This document shows positions 55,773 through 64,000 of a stretch of DNA of 64,000 nt, piece after piece. The DNA lies in assembly GCF_020179425.1 (NCBI RefSeq), contig NZ_JAILYM010000002.1, positions 744,001 to 808,000 of the forward strand, in the 5' to 3' direction. The notes under the pieces are model-generated. The model was not told where the DNA came from, did not search any database, and was given only the letters and a program-made list of their open reading frames with translations. Each line of letters opens with the position of its first letter. Positions within the stretch are counted from its first letter, which is position 1. This DNA is from Novosphingobium percolationis (GTDB lineage Bacteria > Pseudomonadota > Alphaproteobacteria > Sphingomonadales > Sphingomonadaceae). The position numbers and the translations under genes were made by a program.

Positions 55773-56996
55773 TTAGCCAACGTCCCAGCGCAGGACGAAC
55801 GGCTCGCACCCTCCGACGATGCCGCCGCGATGCCGTAGTGTCTGGCCGGGTTCCAGTTCGAAGCGCGGGATGCGCGCGAACCATTCCTCCAGCAGCACCT
55901 TCATTTCCATGCGTGCAAGGAACTGGCCGGGGCAGGTGTGATTGCCGCTGCCGAATGCCATGTGATTGCGTACCTTGCGATCGAGATCGTACTTGAGCGG
56001 ATCGGCGTTCATTTCGGGGTTGAGCGCATACAGCTCGGTCGGCGCGACGATCATGTCGCCCCGTGCCAGCGTGACGCCGTCGACTTCAACGTCGGCCACC
56101 ACTTCGCGGGCGGAAGAAACCAGCGGCAGGCGCCGCAGGCATTCGTTGATCGCCGCATGGTGCAGATCATGGTTGGCGGCAAGGCGGGCCTGGACCTCGG
56201 GTGCCTGTGCCAGCAGCCGCATCGTGAAGCTCATGAAGTTCACGACCGTGTCCAGTCCACCGACCAGCACCTGTATGGCCAGGCGCGCGGCTTCGCTTTC
56301 TGTCATCGGGCGGCCGTTCACTTCGCTGGTGGCGATGTGGGTCAGCAGGTCGTTACCACCCTTGGCCTTCCGCTCCTCGATGATCGGATGGACGTAGGCC
56401 TTGAAAGCTTCGGTCGCTTGCGCTGGGGTGATGCTGCCATCTGGACGCGTGAACTGGTCGGCCAGATGCTTCAACTTGGGCAGGTGCTCTACCGGAAGAT
56501 CGACCAACTGCATGAACACGCGCAGCGGCAGTTCTTCGGCGAATTCATGCACGAAGTCGCAGCGGCCGTTGGCGACGAAACTTTCAATCAGGTCGACCGT
56601 CAGCTTGCGCACCTTCGGCTCAAGCGGGTGGATAGCCGACCCGTAGAGTTTGTCGTTCAGCACCTTGCGGAAAGGGCGGTGTTCTGGCGGATCGAGCGAG
56701 AGGGGAATGAAGTCGCCGTAGGCCTCGCCCGCGGTGCTCTTGGGCACCAGCACGACTCGGCTGGAAAACCGCGTGGCGTCTGAATAGACTTGGTTGATGA
56801 GATCGGGCGACAGCGCAATCCAGTGGCCCTCGTTATAAGGCGTCCAGACGACCTCGTGCGGCGTGGAATCCCGAAGCTGGGTCCATGCGACGTGCAGGTC
56901 GTGCTGACCATGGAACGGATTGTAGATATCGAAATCCACGATCCGGTCCTGCGGCACCCCGGCTGGTGGCCGGGCGAGCGTTGCGGCTTCGGACAT
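55773..56996 (-). CDS. Cytochrome P450, CYP101-like
   Basis: 407-residue soluble P450. The heme loop is [10 protein letters not shown] with the cysteine ligand, the I-helix is [14 protein letters not shown], and the ExxR motif is NECLRRL, where the usual Glu-x-x-Arg reads ECLR. The I-helix and the end ([19 protein letters not shown]) follow P450cam closely, so it belongs near CYP101 enzymes that hydroxylate camphor-like terpenoids. The substrate here is unknown. ATG 56996 lies one base from the stop of the flavin monooxygenase gene, and the ferredoxin gene is next. Confidence 0.9.
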   Translation of the reverse strand: MSEAATLARPPAGVPQDRIVDFDIYNPFHGQHDLHVAWTQLRDSTPHEVVWTPYNEGHWIALSPDLINQVYSDATRFSSRVVLVPKSTAGEAYGDFIPLSLDPPEHRPFRKVLNDKLYGSAIHPLEPKVRKLTVDLIESFVANGRCDFVHEFAEELPLRVFMQLVDLPVEHLPKLKHLADQFTRPDGSITPAQATEAFKAYVHPIIEERKAKGGNDLLTHIATSEVNGRPMTESEAARLAIQVLVGGLDTVVNFMSFTMRLLAQAPEVQARLAANHDLHHAAINECLRRLPLVSSAREVVADVEVDGVTLARGDMIVAPTELYALNPEMNADPLKYDLDRKVRNHMAFGSGNHTCPGQFLARMEMKVLLEEWFARIPRFELEPGQTLRHRGGIVGGCEPFVLRWDVG

Positions 56997-56997
56997 G

Positions 56998-58089
56998 TCA
57001 GACCTCCGACTTCGCAACGGCGCCCGACGGCAGCTTCGGCGCGATTTCCTGCGCCAGACGACGCATCGATTCGTTCCAGGGCGTGGGATTGTCGATGTAG
57101 TCGTAGCTGTAGAGCAACAGGGTACCGAACCCGCCGCCAAGGCCGTCGAACCACTTTTCGAACTTCTCCTGTACCGTTTCAGGCGAGCCGACTATCCAGA
57201 AGTGATCGGCGAGGAATTCGGGCGTCACGTCCGAAACCGAAAGACCGGTGCCTTCGGTCATGGCTTCGGCAATGCCAAAGGCATGATAGGTTGGCAGCAG
57301 GTATTCCTTCCAAGCGCGGCCCATGCCTCCTTCCAGCGCCAGCTTGCGGGCTTCGGCGTCGGTATCGGCAATGAACACGTCACGCACCACGCGGTGCATC
57401 GCGCGATTGCCGGGGCGGCCGGCGTCGGCAGCGGACTTGGCGTAGATGTCAAAGTGGTCGATAAGGGCCGAGTTGCTCGAAAACACCGAGCAGGGCGAAT
57501 AGCCATGCGCGCCGGCATAGCGGATCGACGGCGAATTGGGGCTGAGGCCGGTCATGGCCATCGGCATCGAGCCGCCCCACGGCTTCTGATCTCGCACAGG
57601 GTGGGCGGCATCGCCTTCCGGAAGGCCGGCGTTCCAGAATTCACCTTCATAATCGAAGGCTTCACCCTTCCACACCATTTCCATGATCTTGACCGATTCC
57701 GTCATCATCCGGTGGTTCTTGGAAAGATCCTTGAGTCCGCGAAGACGCGCGTCGCCCGGATAGGCGCCCGGTGCCACGCCCATCTGGTAACGGCCCTTGA
57801 GGATGTGGCTGAGCCAGGCGGCCTGTGCGGCCAGCGTGGCCGGGTGGTAGTAGGGCAGAAGGTGTGCCAGCGGACCGAGCTTGATGCGTTCGGTCTGGCG
57901 CGCTGCGGCGGCGATAACCAGCTCAGGATTGGGGATAGCTTCCCAGTTCAGGGTGATGTGCTCACCAATCCAGTATTCGCTGAAGCCCACCTGATCGGCG
58001 GTGACCGCTTGTGCGACGGCCCAGTCGAACACTTCCGACGGGGTGCGCTCGGGCGGGAGGAACGGGGTCTGAAACATACCGACTTCCAT
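56998..58089 (-). CDS. LLM-class flavin-dependent monooxygenase
   Basis: 363-residue luciferase-like monooxygenase that would use reduced FMN and oxygen. Family features are FSEYWIGEHITLNWEAIPNP, IKLGPLAHLLPYYHPA and GRYQMGVAPGAYPGD, with the usual C-terminal VGSPETVQEKFEKW. A flavin reductase gene is not adjacent. Such enzymes include Baeyer-Villiger-type ketone oxygenases of terpene pathways, which would suit a P450 partner. It is first in the unit LLM-P450-ferredoxin-globin and divergent from a TetR gene. Confidence 0.87.
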   Translation of the reverse strand: MEVGMFQTPFLPPERTPSEVFDWAVAQAVTADQVGFSEYWIGEHITLNWEAIPNPELVIAAAARQTERIKLGPLAHLLPYYHPATLAAQAAWLSHILKGRYQMGVAPGAYPGDARLRGLKDLSKNHRMMTESVKIMEMVWKGEAFDYEGEFWNAGLPEGDAAHPVRDQKPWGGSMPMAMTGLSPNSPSIRYAGAHGYSPCSVFSSNSALIDHFDIYAKSAADAGRPGNRAMHRVVRDVFIADTDAEARKLALEGGMGRAWKEYLLPTYHAFGIAEAMTEGTGLSVSDVTPEFLADHFWIVGSPETVQEKFEKWFDGLGGGFGTLLLYSYDYIDNPTPWNESMRRLAQEIAPKLPSGAVAKSEV

Positions 58090-58132
58090 GGCATCTCACT
58101 CCATTTTTGCGTTTCTGTGGTGGCCGTGAATT

Positions 58133-58220
58133 ATTACACGTGTGCGATTTGTAGCTTGATCCTGGTCAATAATCTACCATTTTTCGAAAAAGATTCGGCA
58201 AAAAATAGCACGGGTGTGAT
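58133..58220. promoter_or_regulatory. Paired operator-like motifs between the LLM and TetR genes
   Basis: ATTACACGTGTGC (58133-58145, containing the palindrome ACACGTGT) and, on the opposite strand, ATCACACCCGTGC (from 58220 leftwards) match at 10 of 13 positions. They flank an AT-rich region in the 170-base divergent gap. Binding by the adjacent TetR protein at both is a natural hypothesis. Confidence 0.5.
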
Positions 58221-58259
58221 AGGAATTGACATCTCTGGCGGTCGTCCTACTCGGAGGAC

Positions 58260-58922
58260 ATGGCATCCACGATCGTCCGATCCAGAAAAACCAAGCCCTT
58301 GGCGAGTGGTACGCGCGAACGCCTCATCCTTGAGGCGGAAACGCTGTTCGGTGAACGCGGCATCGATGGCGTGACCATGCGCATGATATGCGAGGCTGCA
58401 GACCAGAAGTTTGCGGGCTCGGTGCAGTACCATTTCGGCGACCAGCTCGGCTTGCTTTACGCCGTGTTCGAATACCGCGAGGATCAGCTTCAGCCCCAGC
58501 GCAAGGCGTTGCTGGATGAGGGGCGCAAGACGGGGCAGCTGGACAATGTGCGCTACTTGCTGCGCATTCTGTTCGAACCGAATTTTCGCATGTACGAAGA
58601 CCACGGCGTCATTTCCTACATGCGCTGCCATGCGGCCTATCTGGCGACACACCGCCCGCGCGGCGTCGACCACCCGGTCGACCGCGACAGTCCGGCAACG
58701 CAGATTCTGCGCGAGGCGATGCTGCTGCTTGAAAAACGGTTGTCTGCAATGGGGCCGCAGCTTGCGGCGTTTCGTCTGGAATGCGTGGGAGCGATGTTCC
58801 TGCAGGGGATGACGCAGTATGCGTCCGGTCCGGGGCACTCGGGCATGACGCCGCGGCAGTTCTTCGATGACATGCTCGATATGATGACGCATGCCATCTC
58901 CGTCCTGCCGCGTCCTCGTTAG
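58260..58922 (+). CDS. TetR-family transcriptional regulator
   Basis: 220-residue repressor. The N-terminal helix-turn-helix includes TRERLILEAETLFGERGIDG, VTMRMICEAAD and GSVQYHFGDQLGLLYAVFEY, which fit TetR DNA-binding domains well. The C-terminal ligand domain is of the type with VRYLLRILFEP and CHAAYLATHR. It is divergent from the LLM-P450 unit and probably controls it. Its stop overlaps the convergent SDR stop by three bases. Confidence 0.88.
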   Translation: MASTIVRSRKTKPLASGTRERLILEAETLFGERGIDGVTMRMICEAADQKFAGSVQYHFGDQLGLLYAVFEYREDQLQPQRKALLDEGRKTGQLDNVRYLLRILFEPNFRMYEDHGVISYMRCHAAYLATHRPRGVDHPVDRDSPATQILREAMLLLEKRLSAMGPQLAAFRLECVGAMFLQGMTQYASGPGHSGMTPRQFFDDMLDMMTHAISVLPRPR

Positions 58923-59866
58923 GCAGCGCCAAACAGTTTTGGGATCAACTCGAGTTCGTCGCCGGTCCAGTTGATGTCGAGATAGTTGCCCAACGACCTG
59001 ATCCTTTCGGCGTGATCGCGCAGGTCTTCGGGTGCATGGTGCGGATCGAACCAGCCTTCGCCCACAACGAAGCCAACGCGGGCCACCTTGCCCGATGAAC
59101 TGCTGAAGATTTCGCCGTTGATCGCGGTGGAACGGTGCGCCAGCCACAGTACCGTCGGTGCTACCGCTTCCGGCGGCCCCATAGGAACCCGGCCCGCGCG
59201 AATGTCCTCGCGCCAGTCTTCGCCTTCGGCTTCCTTGCCACCGAAAAAGGCATCGCGGTTCATGCGCGTGACCGCCATGGGCGCGACAGCGTTGACTGTG
59301 ATGCCGGTCTCCCCCGCTTCCTGCGCCAGGCACTTGGTCAAACCCGCCACGCCCAGCTTGGCTGCGCCATAATGCGCCAGCGTCTCGTTGCCTCCAAAGC
59401 CTGCGTTAGAGGTCGTATTGACGATGCGTCCGTACCCTTGCGCCGCCATGTGCGGCCACACAGCGCGGCACATGAAAAACGCGCCGTCCAGCGTGACCGA
59501 CTGCATGGTGCGCCACGCTTCGTCGGTCAGGCTGCTCAGTGGCGCAAAGCTGATGATTCCCGCGTTATTGATCAGCACCGTGACCTTGCCAAACGCGGCG
59601 ATGCCGGCTGCGATAACTGCTTCTGCGCCACCCGGTTCTGTGATCGAATGGGTGTCGGCTACGGCTCGTCCGCCGGCTGCCTTGATTTCGGCCACAACGC
59701 GTTTCGCGACAGGCGTTACGGTGCCGCTGCCATCGGCTGCCGTCCCGATATCGTTGACCACCACCGCGGCACCTCGCGCGGCGAAGGCGAGCGCATATTC
59801 GCGCCCCAGCCCGCGCCCCGCGCCGGTGATGACAACGACGTCATCGTCGAATCGCATCTCAGCCAT
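58919..59866 (-). CDS. Short-chain dehydrogenase, MFE-2-like
   Basis: 315-residue NAD(P)-dependent SDR. The Rossmann motif is TGAGRGLGREYA, the NNAG motif is LINNAGI, the catalytic serine is in NTTSNAGFGG and the catalytic Tyr-Lys is AHYGAAKLG. It is about 60 residues longer than classical SDRs; the first part (GRGLGREYALAFAARGAAVV) and C-terminal extension resemble the dehydrogenase domain of multifunctional enzyme type 2, which acts on 3-hydroxyacyl-CoA. That fits the thiolase gene just upstream. The start at 59866 was chosen for similarity. Confidence 0.87.
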   Translation of the reverse strand: MAEMRFDDDVVVITGAGRGLGREYALAFAARGAAVVVNDIGTAADGSGTVTPVAKRVVAEIKAAGGRAVADTHSITEPGGAEAVIAAGIAAFGKVTVLINNAGIISFAPLSSLTDEAWRTMQSVTLDGAFFMCRAVWPHMAAQGYGRIVNTTSNAGFGGNETLAHYGAAKLGVAGLTKCLAQEAGETGITVNAVAPMAVTRMNRDAFFGGKEAEGEDWREDIRAGRVPMGPPEAVAPTVLWLAHRSTAINGEIFSSSSGKVARVGFVVGEGWFDPHHAPEDLRDHAERIRSLGNYLDINWTGDELELIPKLFGAA

Positions 59867-59877
59867 GACGCTCGCCC

Positions 59878-61083
59878 TCAGACCGGGATTTCGAATAGCC
59901 CGGCCGACCCCATGCCGCCGGCGACGCACATGGAAACCACCGCATAGCGTGCTCCGCGCCGACGCGCTTCGATCAGAGCGTGTCCGGTAAGGCGGCTGCC
60001 TGTCATGCCGAAGGGGTGGCCGATGGCGATGCCGCCGCCATTCACGTTGAGCCTCGCCGGATCGATGCCCAGCTTGTCGCGGCAATACAGCGCCTGGCTG
60101 GCAAAGGCTTCGTTGATTTCCCACAGTCCGATGTCGTCGACCGAAAGACCCGCGCGTTCCAGCAGCTTGGGAATGGCAAAGACCGGGCCAATGCCCATTT
60201 CCTCGGGCGCGCAGCCGACCGACTGGAAGCCCCGGAAGAGGCCGAGGATCGGCAGTCCCTCGCGCTCGGCGGTGGCGCGGTCCATCAGCACCTGGGCAGA
60301 GGCCCCATCGGACAGTTGGCTGGCGTTGCCAGCGGTCACGAACTTGCCTTCCTTGACGATCTGCCCGTCCTTCCACACCGGCTTCAGTTTTGCGAGGCCT
60401 TCCAACGTGGTGTCGGCACGGATTCCCTCGTCGCTGGTGAGTGTAACGGTTTCCGAGCCCGAGACCGTGCCGTCCTTTTCGATGATGTTCTTTTCGACGG
60501 TGATGGGCGCGATTTCGTCTGTCAGGCGGCCCTCGCGGGTCGCGGCGGCGGCGCGCACGTGGCTTTCGACTGAGAATTCGTCCTGCGCCTCACGCGAGAT
60601 GCCATAGCGTTCGGCGACGATCTCTGCTGTCTCGATCATGGCCATGTAGGCGTGGGGAGCGCCTGCCAGCACTTCGGCCGGCTGCGCGCGGTATGTCGGC
60701 GTATGGGCATTACGGGTGTGGGTGATCGATTCCGCACCGCCAGCAAGACCTGCTTCGATGTCGCCTGCGATGATCGCGCGGGCGATGTAGGCCAGCGTGG
60801 TGAGCCCCGATCCGCACTTGCGATCCAGCGTGGTGCCGGGGATCGAGAGCGGCAGGCCCGCCGCGAAGATCGCGGTGCGCGCAAGGTTGGACCCTTGCGT
60901 GCCCCATTGGGTGCCAACGCCGATAGCGGCATCCTCGATCCGCGCGGGGTCGATCCCGGCGCGTTCGATTGCGGCGTTCATCACGTGTGCGGTCATGCGG
61001 GGGGCATCGGTGTTGTTGAACGCGCCCTTGAAGGCGCGGGCGACGCCGGTGCGGGCGGTGGAAACAATAACAGCTTCACGCAT
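59878..61083 (-). CDS. Acetyl-CoA acyltransferase (thiolase)
   Basis: 401-residue thiolase of the degradative type. The acylated cysteine is in DRKCGSGLT, the catalytic histidine in GGIAIGHPFGMTG and the second cysteine in SMCVAGGMGSAG. MREAVIVSTARTGVAR is a standard N-terminus, so ATG 61083 is preferred to 61107. Its start overlaps the hydrolase stop by 8 bases. It would split off acetyl-CoA or a longer acyl-CoA in the proposed breakdown pathway. Confidence 0.92.
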   Translation of the reverse strand: MREAVIVSTARTGVARAFKGAFNNTDAPRMTAHVMNAAIERAGIDPARIEDAAIGVGTQWGTQGSNLARTAIFAAGLPLSIPGTTLDRKCGSGLTTLAYIARAIIAGDIEAGLAGGAESITHTRNAHTPTYRAQPAEVLAGAPHAYMAMIETAEIVAERYGISREAQDEFSVESHVRAAAATREGRLTDEIAPITVEKNIIEKDGTVSGSETVTLTSDEGIRADTTLEGLAKLKPVWKDGQIVKEGKFVTAGNASQLSDGASAQVLMDRATAEREGLPILGLFRGFQSVGCAPEEMGIGPVFAIPKLLERAGLSVDDIGLWEINEAFASQALYCRDKLGIDPARLNVNGGGIAIGHPFGMTGSRLTGHALIEARRRGARYAVVSMCVAGGMGSAGLFEIPV

Positions 61084-61969
61084 TCTGAAATGTCCTGCGG
61101 TTTTCATGGAGAAAGGCGAGCGCTTCGCTCACGAAACGCTCGTGGAATTCGTGGTGGAGCCAGTGGCTGCCGCCGGCGAAATGGCTGATCGCGTGGTTCT
61201 TCAGATGCGCGAGTCGCGCCGGACCGGGGAGGGGCACCCAGCTTGCATCGCCATAGGCAAGCAGGACAGGGCAGGCCACGGCGTCGAGAAGCTGATCGAG
61301 ATCGGTTCCGTGCTGATCTTCAGGGGCTCGGCGTTTCACGCGGGGATCGAACTTCCAACGCCAGCCTTTGCCGAGGTCGAACGCCACGGCATGACGGGCA
61401 AGCTCGCCGATGATTTCCGGCGAAAGCGTGGGTTGTTCGCGCTGCATGCGGGCGCTGGCGTCGTCGACCGTGGCATAGTGGCGCATATCACGTCCTGCGG
61501 CAGCCTGCCGGCGTTCGATCCATTGCCGCAAACGCACAGGGTAAGGCGTCGGCTGAGCGGCTTCGTCGCGCTGAATTGGCAACTCGATGCACTCGATCCC
61601 GATGAAGACCTTGACCTGATCCGGGTAGGCCGATGCAACCCTCAGCCCGATGGCGCCGCCAAGCGAATGACCGATAATCGCATAGCGCTTCAGCGCGAGT
61701 GCCTCGGCGATGTCAGCAATATCGGCAACATAGGCGGACAAGGCATAGCCATCGGAATCAGCCCAATCGCTGTCGCCGTGTCCGCGCAGGTCAGGAACGA
61801 TCACGCGGTATTCCGCTGCCAGCGCGTGGGCAACGCGATCCCAGCTACGGCTGTGATCGCGCATGCCGTGGATCAGGATGACCGCCGGCGCGCTTTCTTC
61901 CCCCCACGTCGTGACGTTGAGGCGGCGGCCATCGATAAAAACAGTGTGGCTGGATGGCGATCCGCTCAT
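61076..61969 (-). CDS. Alpha/beta hydrolase
   Basis: 297-residue serine hydrolase. The nucleophile elbow is GHSLGG, the oxyanion region is LIHGMRDHSRSWD, the acid is probably the aspartate in LAYGDASW and the histidine is in GGSHWLHHE. Such enzymes open lactones, esters or C-C bonds of ring-cleavage products. It lies in a tight unit between the acyl-CoA ligase (ATGA overlap) and the thiolase. Confidence 0.86.
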   Translation of the reverse strand: MSGSPSSHTVFIDGRRLNVTTWGEESAPAVILIHGMRDHSRSWDRVAHALAAEYRVIVPDLRGHGDSDWADSDGYALSAYVADIADIAEALALKRYAIIGHSLGGAIGLRVASAYPDQVKVFIGIECIELPIQRDEAAQPTPYPVRLRQWIERRQAAAGRDMRHYATVDDASARMQREQPTLSPEIIGELARHAVAFDLGKGWRWKFDPRVKRRAPEDQHGTDLDQLLDAVACPVLLAYGDASWVPLPGPARLAHLKNHAISHFAGGSHWLHHEFHERFVSEALAFLHENRRTFQNA

Positions 61970-63537
61970 GCGACGGCCGGCGTGGCGAGGCGGGCGCGCA
62001 ACGCCCGTCGCAGGATCTTGCCCGTGGGCCCCTTGGGCAATTCGTCGAGAAGATGGATTGCACAGGGGCGCTTGTAGCTGGCCAGCAAGATTTCGCAGCT
62101 TGCATTGATGGCACTTGGGCTGACCGATGCTCCCGGCTGCAGCGCGACGAAGGCGACAGGCACTTCGCCAAGTACTTCATCGGCCTGTGCCACCACGGCG
62201 ACTTCCGCCACGCCGTCAATCGCGTAAATCGCTTCTTCGATGTCGGCAGGATAAATGTTCTGCCCACCCCGGATGATGACGTCCTTCTTTCGGTCGACGA
62301 TGTACGCGTAGCCATCCTCGTCAATATACCCGATATCGCCGGTACGGAGCCATCCGTCCTGGAGTGCCTGGGCCGTATCTTGCGGGGCGTTGAAGTACCC
62401 GGCCATGACATTCGGTCCCCGTACGACCAACTCGCCGGTAGCCCCGGCGGGCAAGGTCGCGCCCGCATCGTCCATTACGGCAAGATCGATGCCCGGGAGA
62501 ACGCGTCCGATGGTTCGTCCGTGGGTGAGTTCCCCCCGTCCATCGCAAGTCACCTCATGCAGGGTCACCAGCGCGGCGCCTTCCGTCAGGCCATAGCCCG
62601 TCAAAATTCGGGCATCGGCGCTGGTCGCGGTCAGGACCCTTTGCAACAGCGGTGCCGGAACCGGTGCACCGCCGGTCATGATCAGCCGCAGGGTGTGCAG
62701 CCCGCCTTGCCGCAGACCGGGAAAATCGACGATCTTCTGGAGCATCGTTGGCACAGCGGGCATGAATGTGCAGCCGGAACGCTGGATGGCGTCGATGCAC
62801 TTTCCCGCGTCGAAGCGTGGCAGCAGGATTAGCCTTGCACCGCTGACCAGCATGGCATTGATGCACTGATTTAGGCCGAACGTGTTATATAGCGGCAAGG
62901 CGCACAGGATGACGTCTTCAGACGTCAAGCCGAGCCAACCCGGTGTCGCATCATAGTTGGCGGCAAGGTTGGCTGCCGTCAGCATCACGCCCTTCGATTT
63001 GCCCGTTGTGGCGCTGGTGTTCAGCAGCATGGCAATGTCAGTGGCAGCAACCGGCTGTGCATCCAGAACCGGTTCCGCTCCAGCGACCGCAGCATCGAGT
63101 GACGAGAACCCTGCGCTATCCTCTGTCGTGCCGCACAGGATAGCGCTGCGCAGAGAGTTTGCCGAATTTCGGACAGATTGCGGCAGCCGGTCGCTCAGGT
63201 CGGCATGCAGCACCACATATTCCAGCGAGCAGCTTTCGATGGCGTGGGCCAATTCTCCCGGGCGATAGTAGATATTGAGCGGCGAGATCGTTGCGCCCAC
63301 CAAGTGCAATGCCTGCTGGACCACGATGAACTGCGGCTCGGCCGGCATCATCACGCCAACGCGTGAACCATGGCCCACACCCAGTGCCCGCAATCCGCCT
63401 GCTGTCGCGCGGACCATGTCCGCCAGCTCGGCAAAGCTGATGCGTCGCTTGCCATATTCGATGGCGATGCGATTGCCGCCGCTCCGGGCTTGTGACAGCA
63501 AGTGCTTCGCCCGGTTATATTCAGTCTCTCTCGTCAT
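61966..63537 (-). CDS. Acyl-CoA synthetase (AMP-forming)
   Basis: 523-residue ANL-family ligase that activates a carboxylic acid with ATP and CoA. The phosphate loop reads LNTSATTGKSKGVML; the usual TSGTTG is altered at its start. Other motifs are ILTGYGLTEGAA, the hinge GWLRTGDIGYIDEDGYAYIV and DRKKDVIIRGGQNIYP, and the C-terminal lysine in KGPTGKILRR. The start at 63537 overlaps the amidohydrolase gene end by 17 bases. It would feed ring-opened acids into the SDR and thiolase steps. Confidence 0.9.
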   Translation of the reverse strand: MTRETEYNRAKHLLSQARSGGNRIAIEYGKRRISFAELADMVRATAGGLRALGVGHGSRVGVMMPAEPQFIVVQQALHLVGATISPLNIYYRPGELAHAIESCSLEYVVLHADLSDRLPQSVRNSANSLRSAILCGTTEDSAGFSSLDAAVAGAEPVLDAQPVAATDIAMLLNTSATTGKSKGVMLTAANLAANYDATPGWLGLTSEDVILCALPLYNTFGLNQCINAMLVSGARLILLPRFDAGKCIDAIQRSGCTFMPAVPTMLQKIVDFPGLRQGGLHTLRLIMTGGAPVPAPLLQRVLTATSADARILTGYGLTEGAALVTLHEVTCDGRGELTHGRTIGRVLPGIDLAVMDDAGATLPAGATGELVVRGPNVMAGYFNAPQDTAQALQDGWLRTGDIGYIDEDGYAYIVDRKKDVIIRGGQNIYPADIEEAIYAIDGVAEVAVVAQADEVLGEVPVAFVALQPGASVSPSAINASCEILLASYKRPCAIHLLDELPKGPTGKILRRALRARLATPAVA

Positions 63538-64000
63538 GTGACACCGTTGCATGCTTTTGATTGGTGAGATCGGAGATCCGGTAAAAACGAGCAGCCGTTC
63601 CAGAAAACAGCTCGCCACGTTCATCCGGCGACGCCGATGAGGTCAGCCGCTTGAAGGCGTTCCAAAGCGCGCGGTACGTATACATGGCCTTGTCGACCGG
63701 GAAATTGCTCTCGAACATGCAGCGCCGCGCGCCAAACAGCTCGATGCAGGTTTCGACATAAGGCCGCCAGGCTTCGGCTAGGACGTCCGAAGCGGGCGGG
63801 CGAGCTGCCTCGTGCCAACGGGCACCGCATACGATCATGCCGAATCCGCCGATCTTCACGGACACGTTGTCGCGCCGCGCCAGTTCGGCAATGTCCTTGC
63901 GCCACTGCGCCAGCAGTTCAGCTTCGCGGCCTTCATAAAGGCCTACGCCAAGAATGCAGCCGATATGGTCGAGCACGATCGGCAGGCCGGGCATGGCGTC
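63521..64000 (-). CDS. Amidohydrolase-family protein, truncated by the window edge
   Basis: The C-terminal 159 residues of a metal-dependent TIM-barrel hydrolase of the amidohydrolase 2 family. PIVLDHIGC is the family strand with a metal or catalytic aspartate-histidine, followed by VSVKIGGFGMI and MFESNFPVDKA near the end. The N-terminus lies beyond position 64000. Relatives include lactonases and decarboxylases of ring-cleavage pathways. Confidence 0.8.
   Translation of the reverse strand, partial: DAMPGLPIVLDHIGCILGVGLYEGREAELLAQWRKDIAELARRDNVSVKIGGFGMIVCGARWHEAARPPASDVLAEAWRPYVETCIELFGARRCMFESNFPVDKAMYTYRALWNAFKRLTSSASPDERGELFSGTAARFYRISDLTNQKHATVSHDERD

Larger units (their letters stand above)
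53183..64000 (+). mobile_element. Integrative element 2 (left part; catabolic cargo)
   Basis: It begins at att copy 2 with its own tyrosine integrase and should continue to the intact tRNA beyond the window. The genes after the integrase form a catabolic cluster (globin, ferredoxin, P450, flavin monooxygenase, TetR, SDR, thiolase, hydrolase, acyl-CoA ligase, amidohydrolase). Whether all of them belong to the element depends on where the next att copy lies. Confidence 0.55.

Overview
The window looks like chromosomal DNA of a high-GC alphaproteobacterium of the order Sphingomonadales, most likely Novosphingobium or a close relative. The evidence is gene content and order: amiC tail-PBP1A-prfB, a complete alphaproteobacterial nuo operon followed by birA-coaX-rnj-DUF1467, a DUF2490 outer-membrane protein, and a CYP101-type P450 cluster. 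The genus is an inference from family knowledge; no search was run.

Positions 1-42,100 are mostly core genome. They hold cell-wall synthesis (PBP1A), a secreted peroxiredoxin, release factor 2, a nitronate monooxygenase-like flavoprotein, a VanA-like Rieske oxygenase, a CcdAB toxin-antitoxin pair, an ammonium channel, a hydroxyacid dehydrogenase, an SH3 protein, a thiolase, a prepilin peptidase and an aldehyde dehydrogenase. Next come the 14 complex I genes nuoA-N (15.2-30.3 kb), with two extra small genes between nuoD and nuoE. These are followed by birA, coaX and ribonuclease J. The phosphate regulon phoR-pstSCAB-phoU-phoB (33.8-41.1 kb, minus strand) has a strong Pho box before pstS. A DUF2490 outer-membrane protein is read divergently from phoR.

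Positions 42,177-64,000 are accessory. A 44-bp direct repeat, identical to the 3' part of a tRNA-Glu(CUC)-like gene (anticodon loop to CCA), occurs at 42,177 and again at 53,183. Each copy is followed within about 150 bp by a different tyrosine integrase on the plus strand. This is the layout of two integrative elements inserted in tandem at one tRNA; the intact tRNA would lie beyond the right edge. Element 1 (about 11 kb) has integrase, AlpA-like regulator, primase, DUF3987 ATPase and small genes but no capsid or conjugation genes, so it resembles a P4/PICI-type satellite. It also carries a multiply broken type IIL restriction-methyltransferase gene and a possible replication origin with DnaA-like boxes. 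Element 2 begins with integrase 2 and appears to carry a catabolic cluster: a flavin monooxygenase, a CYP101-like P450, its ferredoxin and a globin gene run as one unit from a promoter divergent to a TetR regulator. Beyond it lie an SDR, a thiolase, an alpha/beta hydrolase, an acyl-CoA ligase and an amidohydrolase cut by the window edge. Together these suggest oxidation, ring cleavage, CoA activation and beta-oxidation-like breakdown of an unidentified cyclic or terpenoid-like substrate.
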